Made by a program: the position numbers and the translations under genes. Below the pieces are notes generated by a model. That model searched no databases. It was given only the letters and a program-made list of their open reading frames with translations, and was not told the origin of the DNA. From Nemophila menziesii (lineage: Eukaryota; Streptophyta; Magnoliopsida; Boraginales; Hydrophyllaceae), in contig JARWIR010000010.1 of assembly GCA_029959085.1 (NCBI GenBank), forward strand, positions 5,911,001 through 5,975,000: a stretch of 64,000 nucleotides of DNA. The letters are read 5' to 3'. Shown in pieces: positions 55,371 to 64,000 of this stretch (position 1 is the stretch's first letter; every line of letters starts with the position of its first letter).

Positions 55371-58300
55371 ATACTTACAATTTATGATTTCAACCAGAGA
55401 TTCATTTTTTAAATCATCATAGGAGGGAATATAGATAAAATTTATGCATAACTTCACCCCTCCCCCTCCATTCAATTGTACAAACATAATGTATAGATGT
55501 TTTGGTTACCTAAATGATAACCTTAGGTTTTGAAAGTAAGGCAAGAACTCCTTTTTGTATCTTTAGGGCCAATAATGCCTTTAACATCATACTTAAGTTT
55601 CTTAGCAACAAATATTATACAAAATCATTTATTTTTTGTTTCATATAAAATTATCAACCCTGATTGATGTTGGACAATAAACAGCTCTCAAAGTTCTAAT
55701 TGTTAGGGGGTTTATGAGTCCCTGGTATTTCTGATGAAATTGTATCATTGAACCCATAGGATTTTCCACGTATAATCCAGCAAAACCTTGTTACGTATGT
55801 TCCTCTTCCATAGTTTGATTACCATCTTGTTTGTAAAGTTTACTATTTTATGGATGTCTAGTTTCCTTCCACCCATAGATGGTACCTATCTAGTTTCCCA
55901 TCTCTATTCATTATTGGTTTTGTCACTAAAAATATTTATAACTTGATCATTTTAGCTTAATTGTTTTATTTGAACCTTTCGCTTCAAATAGTGTGTTGTT
56001 TATACCAAGTTTTTGATATATCTATTGACTGTGCTTCAACATCTTCATCTTCATTATAGAATGCTTGTCGAAATCTGCTCATTGTTTCTAGTGAAATATG
56101 TTGGACTTAATTTGAGTTCCTTTGGTGAGATGAATTAGGTTTTTTAGTACAATTTGATTTGGGTATGAAGGAGAAACCCACTATTTCATGACTAAGTTTT
56201 TATTGGGCTGAAAGCACCTTTGGGCTTTCACTAAACACATTAATAATTGTGGGGTTCTTAACTAACCAAATTCAAAATTTTGAATATCGATTTCATTTGC
56301 AGACTTAGCTTGGGACCCTCTATTATATGGTGAAAAATATTCCACCATGTCATTTGGAATTCAACAAAATGGTGCCAAACATATTTGTAGCGGGAAATGG
56401 CATAAATCTAGACTTGTGAAATTTTCATTATTCCTTGATTATAAATGCTTCTTATCTTTTTTGTGCTAGACCATACTTTGTTGCATTCATCTCACTGACT
56501 TTCCTTTCCAATACTTCGAGTTGAATGTTAGTTACCTCGCTGAATTTTTCTTCTCATTTCTGAGTCTTGGTCCTTCACTTGTTTGTTATCCAAACACATA
56601 GCTTCATAGCATAAGGCACTTTTCTTTTTGGTTCCTTAATTTTCTCTTCAAATTTAGATTGGTTGCATTGGTTGACTTAGCGATATAACTAGTATAATTT
56701 CATGTAGAAAGGGAATAGTTTAAGGTAAAAGATGGTCTTATTTACTTTGTCAAGGTTGTTAGGGCGAATCCAAATATTATCTTCATTATGTGTATATTAA
56801 CAACACCAAATATTGATGTAAAATAGTAGATTTTGTTATTTTGCCTGCCTTAGATGTTGGATATATTCTAATTGCATATTTGGTCCCACAACTTATCTTA
56901 CAAGTTTTGAATGTGAGTTTTTTTGCATATTTAGTCAATTTGAAGTTGATGATTTAACTATCATAATCATGGTGTCGCTCACCATTTCACTAAAAAATGC
57001 ATTACTTGTTCGAAGACCCCTCAAACTCCCCCGATCATATGATGTTTATCTGATGTGTATGGCCTCTAAATGTTTTGGGGTCTAAAGTTGATGTTATGAA
57101 ATGTTGCCTAAATGATTTGGTCTGGTTACGATTCAGTTTGATTTACTAACCGTAATTACGCATGGTACATTTCTATTGTCTCTTACACAATCTATGATTG
57201 AGATTCGAATATTGTCCCTTAAATTATTTAAGACGCAAATAACACATCGAAATTAATTTTCCCGATGACCCGATATGTAACATTACGTTGTTGAGATAAT
57301 TTTTTTTTATATGATGATATACATGACTATCTTTTCAGTTTGCTATATCATTATTGTAAAATCAGGATTCCTTATTGTAGTCGATTATGTAATTTATAAA
57401 TTGTTTCAATTGTAAAATAATTTATTTACTTCATTTTCATAATTGTTATAACTTAATTAAATAACAACTCATTGTAATAGTTTTAGTTCAATAGATTTTG
57501 ATAGTAATAATTTAATTGTGTTTAACTTATTTATTATTTAATAAAATGATTGCTTGTATTTTAAAATATATTTTTTATTCATTAAACCATCAAATAAATA
57601 AGGGAAAAAAGTAACCGAATCTAATTAAACCAGAAAATCGAACCTAAATAAGAAACAAAACAGAAATACAAAACATAAAATTAATCTAATCTAAGTCTAA
57701 TTGTTCTTTATTAATCAAATCGAACCAATAATTGGATTGACGCAACCAGAGATTGACAATGTTTAAAAATTGTCGAACCAAGCCGAAACTATGATTTTAA
57801 GGCTTATTGCAAATTTTAAGAATTAATTGAATCTTTTAATATTTATTTAATTCAAACTTAAAAAATCTAAAAACCCATGCCGCCAAACAGGAGAGCTAAC
57901 GTGTTGTTAGAGGGTCCATGCCCCCTTCCTCTTTAAAAAAAACATAATTACCTTAAAAATATTATAAATAATTAACCCTCAAATGATTTGAGAACTTATA
58001 AGATATTTAATAAAATTTTATTTGTAGAACTTTTAATGGTTTTTTATATAAAAATATGTTATTTTATATTAAACAAATATACTTATAGGATATTTAATTA
58101 AAAACATTAATATCAAGACTTACATTGCAATCTTTATACATTATAGGGATCTATAGTGTAGTTTTGCATAATAGAAGGACTTATTTTATAATTTATACTT
58201 AATATATAGATTTATGATGCAAATAGGTGAATTTATTTTATTAGAAGATCCCTAATAAAATTTCTTAGCCCTACCGTGAAATGCAATAGATTCGGGTATG

Positions 58301-58380
58301 AGACAAAAAAAGAGTTAATTGTGGGAATGGGCATTAGTTATTAGTGAAACCCTTATTTGACTCATCACTAATCATTAGGG
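55371..58380. other. AT-rich decayed sequence, copy 2
   Basis: This is collinear with 41401-44380. No gene is recognised. Confidence 0.4.
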
Positions 58381-59054
58381 GTTTGTAAACCCTTAGCTAT
58401 ATATTATCATGAATGTTCTCCAAAATTCAAAGAAGCTCAACTTCACCTTTCTGACTTCTACATCTCTTGTCACTGTAAGTTTTTTTATTACGTTTCTTTA
58501 TTATTAGATTGCAACTAAAAGATCACGTTTTTCAATTATAATAAACACCTTTCCTGACTTATATGATGTTTAAATACTAATTCACTGCAAGAAACCCATA
58601 TCGAATTTGCTTCTGAATCTCTCTGATATGTGTGTTGTCTCAGTTTCAGGCATATTTTTTTAATACATAAAAGAGTCAATTTAGACTCAAAATCATTTTG
58701 ACTCCAATAAGTTCCAAAGCATGTTTTATAATGTATTTAATATATAAACAATTATTGATGGTTCTACTCGGTCACAACTCATGATTTTTTAGTAATTATA
58801 AATCCCATTCCTTTTCATATAATTTCCTAATAAATATATAATTAATTGTTCCTAGTGAAAGCCATCTCTATAGATGTGCTTAGTGAAAGCTACCTAAGCA
58901 ACAAATGTTAAATTACAGGTTCATTGTTGTGCAAAGCTACTTCAAACTTGATCTGCCTTTATTATAGTTTCATGCATTTTAAAGTATTAATTTTTTGTGT
59001 TATAAATCTATTAATGTTGACTAGTTTTATGTTAAGAAATGAGGAATCTAGCAT

Positions 59055-59605
59055 AGAAATATAAAATTTGGTGATGTGTCTTTCGTTAAATTTTCTATCT
59101 AAAGTCTGGTTATATTTGTATCTGGTCCCTCGTTTTTGCATATTTTTAATGGAAGCATTTTTGCATATTTTTAATGGAAGCGTTTTTGCATATTTTTAAT
59201 GGAAGAGTAAACAGTACTCATCGTGCATAAAATATATCCGTCAGACAATGTCAATATCTTAACTTTCAATGTAGCAGAAACAAAATATACAATGAAAATT
59301 AATGTTTTGAATTTCCTTCCAGAAAAAGTGTATCTTGAATCTTGTATCATCATCTAATGTTATACTTTGTTGTCGGAGTTGGGGTTTTCATAATGGATGT
59401 TATGTTATATACATATGCAATCCAGTTAGAAGACAGTGGCTACAATTAAGATCCAAAGTGGAACAATATCATTTTTCTATAAAACATCTTGTATTTGTTT
59501 TCTACCCTTTCCATGCTACATCACGGGGTAGATTCAATGTTTAAGTTGGTCAACACTAAATTCTCTACAAGTAGCAATCATGACGATACAAGTGTCACCC
59601 TAGAC
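59055..59605 (+). pseudogene. F-box gene A, copy 2, F-box motif deleted
   Basis: The F-box itself is lost: GGTTATATTT (copy 1 about 45116) is joined directly to GTATCTG (copy 1 about 45261), removing about 135 bp. The 25-bp triplication and the associated region remain, with YVIYICNPVRRQWLQL now including nine bases missing from copy 1. It cannot act as an SCF adaptor. Confidence 0.65.
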
Positions 59606-60046
59606 ATTAGAGACATTGTTTTAAGTGTCACTTATCACTTTGGGGACACCATTTCAAGTGTCTCCAATCACTTTTTATAAAAGAAAAATTAATATACAGT
59701 TCCTATATTTTGCTATAGCATAATTCAAACAATCCAAATACTAACAATAAAATAATTTTGTAACATCTTCTAGCTTTAGCTTATACTTCAGCTCTTAACC
59801 ATTATTTTCATCTTTCTTTTTATCTCCCAAACATCTTATGATTTTCATGATATAAAATAATTAGATATGCAAAAAATGGAATTAGATATCAAGAACTTTT
59901 CGTTTCTAAAAAAAAGCTTACCTCTAATTTCATTTCTAAATAATCCATTAAGTCAACTTCTTGCAAGAATCATGAAAACTGAGAAAAAAAAAGAAAAACA
60001 AAGTTAGAGTAAATAACGAAAACACATTTCAGATATTTCACTTAAG

Positions 60047-61070
60047 GTCCTCCAACTTTTAGAATATACAAATATTTACTTGCTCAACACCATTAAGATC
60101 ATTTATTCTACCAATTGAAGATTTTGATCTCATATCGAAACATTCAGCAAAAACATCTTCTAACCACAACACCTTACTAAAACCACATCAATAAAAAAAT
60201 ATAAATGTAAGTATAAGTTTTTCAGACACTTAATGAGTTTCACAAACCTTCGAGATACAACATTGTGTGTTTAACGATGAAAGGAATTGTCCCTGTACGA
60301 AAAAAACAAAAAGTAACACAAAGATCTCGAATAATTAAAAGGTTTAACAAATTTTAACCTTTTCTAATTTAATTCTGTCTAAATATGGTGATGAAGCAGC
60401 CCAAAAGAACTTGTTTAAGTTGAAACGGTAATTAAATAAGTACAACTTTAATTGGGCGCGATTAATAATTTTCAATATTTAAGGGTTAAAAAACCTTGGA
60501 ACACGCAAATTGTAATGACTTCTGTAAAGGTGAATCGAACGATCAGGACAAAGAAACACGATTTTCGAATAATCATCACTTAATACCTGGGGTACAAGTA
60601 CAAATTCTTGAGTCAAATACATGAAAATACTTTCTTACCCCTACTTTTAAATAGATTATTACCTCAAAATCAACGATTTCTAATATCAAATGGCTTTCGA
60701 ACTTGAGTGCATGTTCACGCAATTTGTATACTTTGACTTCTGGAAGGTATATACCTGGTGCTAAAATTGTGGGCAATACTCATTGGTCACCTGATGCTAA
60801 AAGATATTCTCCACCAGGAGTAGCTTTAATTCTTGTAGTTGCGGTTTTCGAATCATAAAGCTTGTACTAATTCTACCTATAAAGCATATAAAGATAAAAA
60901 AATCAATCTTTAACAACCTATAAAGCTATTTTAATGAGTGATATATCATTTTCTTTGCTAGGGCTTGATAAATAAATAAGTAAAATAGTATATATTACCA
61001 TTGCCTTTGCGGAGAGCTCTGAGCTTCTTTGGAGCGAGCCACGTTGCATCATTGCGTTGTTGGCATGAAA
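60047..61070 (-). pseudogene. NOL10/ENP2-like gene fragments, copy 2
   Basis: The same exon-like pieces as in 46195-47218 occur in the same order, for example GIYLPEVKVYKLREHALKFE (60776-60650). Similar breaks are present, so most damage precedes the duplication. Confidence 0.65.
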
Positions 61071-61177
61071 CTGTATACATCATTAATGATACAAATAAGT
61101 CAGTAAAAACTCCCTAATGGTGGATCAACTTCAAATTATATTAAACAATTAACTTCATTGATAAATAAAAATAGTAC

Positions 61178-61252
61178 CGCGTATAGTATCATAGCTAAGG
61201 AGAAAACATCCACTTTCTTATCATATTTCCTATGCTTGAATACTTCCGGAGC
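61178..61252 (-). pseudogene. Single exon of a VIK/ILK-type protein kinase, copy 2
   Basis: A 75-nt exon with AG/GT borders, reading APEVFKHRKYDKKVDVFS then LAMILYA. The APE motif is intact here, and the last codon differs from copy 1. Confidence 0.65.
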
Positions 61253-61309
61253 CTGTCATTTTACATAATACCTTCTATTATCATTCATTTAACGAAATTA
61301 TTGTCATTT

Positions 61310-61564
61310 TCAATGCTAAAAAATGGTAAACATAATATTGTCATTTTCAATTATAATAAATATCCCCATGGACAAAAATTTATAGATCGCACAAGATCTT
61401 ATACACGATATTTTATTTGCCTAAATCCCTTATTCATTTACCGTAAGTCTCAAAAAGTTATTGTGTAATTTCCTGTACAATTAATAAAGTTAAGTTTATC
61501 TATATTTTAATAAACAAAATCTAAAATCAAATAAGGAACACGAAATGTCTAACAATTATTATAG
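61310..61564. repeat. Dispersed repeat R, second occurrence, copy 2
   Basis: This is the counterpart of 47455-47711. Confidence 0.6.
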
Positions 61565-62606
61565 AGGCAACAAAATTTTGGAAAACCTAGAGGACCTCAG
61601 ATTTTGCCCTAAGAAAATAAAACCAAGTATATCGACTAAAATCATCTATAAATATCACAAATTATTTATATCGATTATGAGAAATGATTAGAGATATTTC
61701 CCACACATCGCTATGGATAATGTCAAAACATTTAGTAGCACGACTACCTGAAGAAGGAAAAGATAGAGTCTTACTTTTAACCAAATTTGCATACATAACA
61801 ATTTGAAGATAATGACTTAGGATCTTGATTTTTATTATCAATCAAACCTGAAAAGATGAGAGTAATTAACCGAGTTTGGATGACCTAAGCGTTTGTGCGA
61901 CACCTCACTAATATTAAAGACAAATTACGAGTAAGAAATTGTAGTGGAAAGAGTCTGCCAACATTAGGACCCTTTGCGAGTTTTTTCCTCGTCACCTGAA
62001 CCTACACAAGACAACCATCACGAGAAAATGGACATCATAGTTCTTATCAACTAATTGTCCAATTGATAATATACGATTATTTGATAGACTAGGAGATATG
62101 TAAACATTTTTAAATAAAGAATTGATATCTCCTATTGCATTTATAGCTAAATGAGTCCCGTTAGCTACTTAGATTTGGGATGAACAATTATATGGAAGAA
62201 CATTTCATAACGTATCAGAAGATGGTGTCATATGATTGGATGTAGTGGAATCAATAAGCCATTATTTATGTGAAGTATTACCTGGGATTGACAAATTGTT
62301 GAAACAAAATTTGGGCATAGAGGCGAAGCTCTTATCGAAGTAATTCTACAAAACAAACACCCAAAGATGGTGGAAGATATCTATTCATTAAACTTCTGCG
62401 AGTAACCTCAAATTCGGGGTGTAAATTCATTAAAAATTGATCTATTTTACTTTGCTCATTAACACCCAAAACACCAGGGAAGAAAAGTAGTAGACACATT
62501 TGCACAAACAACCTCGGAAAATTCTCCCCGCAAATTCAAGAAAGAAGAATAATATTCTTTAATTGAGAGATTACATTGAGTAAAGTTAAGCAATCTCGTA
62601 CTCCAA

Positions 62607-62894
62607 CTAAAATTGGCGTGCGGAATTATTCAGGTTATGAACCTTCTTCAAGTGTGTCCACATGGTTTCCGCAGTCTTATATGCCCATAAATTAAGCACG
62701 ATTAGAGGGTCGACAAAACCTAAAATCCACGATATCACACGAGCATCCTTAACCTTCCATTTGGTTAATTCTGTTGGATTCTTAGGTTCAGGAGCACTGC
62801 CATCAATTTGACCCATAATTCTTTTACAAATGAACGAACGGTAATTCCAAAATAGAATAATTTTTTCCATTAAATTGCACCCCAAAAGAATCAC
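62607..62894 (-). pseudogene. Copia gag fragment, copy 3
   Basis: This contains GSAPEPKNPTELTKWKVKDA and SWILGFVDPLIVLNLW and ends at the same stop position as the other copies. Confidence 0.7.
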
Positions 62895-63063
62895 TATAAG
62901 ACATTATGAGGAAAAAAAAGATAAAAAACTCCTTTGAAATTTGAATTTGGTGTAAAAGTTACACCACACAAATAACCTCCCTGATATTTGGAAACTAAAC
63001 AATACTCTTTTGACACTCAAAGAAAAAAAAAGACTCTATTTTAGTTATAAAGCTCTGATACCA

Positions 63064-63362
63064 TATCAATTCGATTGAATAACTCTCCATATAAGATTTT
63101 TCTATTATATATACAAAATATAGGAGTAATTACAAGGCAAGAAATCGATCATTACATAATTCTATGCATTACATGGTTCTAGCCCTTGATTCTAGTAATT
63201 ACATGATTCTATCACCCTGATTCTAGCAATCATATTATTCTAACACCTTAATTCAAGCATATGAGGTAAGTTACAATTATCTACCTAAATATATACAACA
63301 AGAATTAAGGCTAAGGATATTCTAAGTAAATAGATTATTCTTTGCCTAAATATATGCAAACA
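63064..63362 (-). repeat. Copia LTR (299 bp), copy 3
   Basis: Primer site at 63052-63063 and LTR of the same 299-bp length as in the other two copies. Confidence 0.8.
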
Positions 63363-64000
63363 TATGGAAGCCTCTTATACAAATATTGAAATTAAGTATG
63401 AGTCTTTTCTTGAGCATGTCTATGCAACTTGCTGTGGTTTATGGCCAATTGATGCTCTATATCATAGAACCCACAATATTGTATATAATTTAAAGACTTG
63501 AAAAAAGGTAAGTTACAGGATTTTCATTTGATCGAATATACAAAATAGGCTTGCATCACGAAGACAACAATTTATGTCATGTGACAAAAACTAATGTATC
63601 TAGTCCGCTTCTAGTCATTGGCTATCGCTTCAAGAAGATAGATGACAAAGTAACTAGGAACTTCATAGTAAGTAGTAATATCGTCCAAATCTACATAAGT
63701 TTTCCATTTTGCAACATCAATTTATTTGATAGTTAATTTTTCTTTTTTTTCGGATCCATATAATAGTCCATTATTTTACGGAAAAAATCTGCAAACTATA
63801 GGTCATTCCCCACTTTAGACCTAAACTTTAAAAGTCCCTCAAATAGTCCTTAAATTAGTTTCATCGTTAGCCCCTATACATAATCCATTCAAATATAATT
63901 GTTATGTACACACATTTTGTATTAGAGATCAATTGCAAGGAAAAGTTGTTAGTCTAATGATCATTCAAATTATTAGTTCAATGATATGTCTTTAAAATTT

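Larger units (their letters stand above)
48948..62498. repeat. Tandem segmental repeat, copy 2 (13.55 kb)
   Basis: This copy is collinear with copy 1, with the same order of Copia, F-box, LINE, NOL10 and kinase fragments. It lacks the MITE and, at its right end (about 62281), a block of about 300 bp covering the zinc knuckles. Confidence 0.9.
61565..63362 (-). mobile_element. Truncated Copia retrotransposon at the copy 2/copy 3 junction
   Basis: This has the same layout as 47712-49810, with the LTR at 63064-63362 and gag at 62290-63051. The zinc-knuckle block is deleted at 62281. Confidence 0.75.
62499..64000. repeat. Tandem segmental repeat, copy 3 (start only)
   Basis: The third copy begins with gag, the Copia LTR and the unknown fragment (63551-63736) and runs off the window. 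By eye it is closer to copy 2 than to copy 1. The site where the MITE would lie is beyond the window. Confidence 0.88.

Noticed and set aside
34823..64000. An S-locus (F-box cluster for pollen recognition with a cysteine-rich peptide nearby)
   Set aside because: The F-box genes are all broken, no S-RNase or other partner is seen, and F-box arrays are common in plants. The peptide gene is outside the repeat unit.
1..64000. CRISPR arrays, bacterial operons or rRNA genes
   Set aside because: The window is plant nuclear DNA with spliced genes and LTR elements. The repeats seen are tandem or LTR-derived without regular unique spacers, and no rRNA-like stretch was found.

Overview
This is a 64-kb piece of a AT-rich eudicot nuclear genome. 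It holds nested plant LTR retrotransposons of the Athila (Ty3/gypsy) type, an intron-containing CACTA transposase remnant, LINE and Copia debris, F-box pseudogenes and one intact-looking intron-split secreted peptide gene. I cannot name the species. Apart from that small defensin-like gene and two short ORFs carried by the retrotransposons, essentially all coding sequence is broken.

Layout. Positions 1-1718 and 23455-24065 are fragments of older Athila-type LTRs. Family-A element (1719-23454, minus strand) sits in one of them with a GTTCC target duplication. Inside the protease region of A, family-B element (6882-19438, minus strand) is inserted with a TCTTC target duplication. Both have about 1.6-1.8 kb LTRs and a primer-binding site resembling the 3' end of tRNA-Asp. 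B has gag, protease, RT, RNase H, integrase and a third ORF; A lacks RT, RNase H and the integrase core. From 24480 to 26897 lies a decayed CACTA (En/Spm) element with a multi-exon transposase-type pseudogene and subterminal repeats. From 27000 to 28400 there is a promoter/UTR-like segment and a run of short dyad motifs.

At 29289-30506 is a two-exon gene for a secreted cysteine-rich (defensin-like) peptide with a TATA box, an upstream triplicated repeat and a SINE-like insertion in its intron. A decayed LINE (about 31990-34822) follows.

From 34823 to the right edge the window is a head-to-tail array of a 13.6-14.1 kb unit: copy 1 at 34823-48947, copy 2 at 48948-62498, and the start of copy 3 at 62499-64000. 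Each full unit carries a truncated Copia element, two different F-box pseudogenes, an antisense LINE fragment, fragments of a NOL10/ENP2-like gene and one clean exon of a VIK/ILK-type protein kinase. A 179-bp Mutator-type MITE is present in copy 1 only, and the empty site survives in copy 2.

The most unusual pattern is in the two Athila elements. An identical 10-mer resembling their polypurine tract (GAGTTTGGGG on the sense strand) occurs four times in each, always between pol and the 3' LTR. Most copies lie at the edges of the downstream modules (minisatellite, ORF3, 3' noncoding block). All estimates of divergence here are by-eye counts; no alignment or database search was run.
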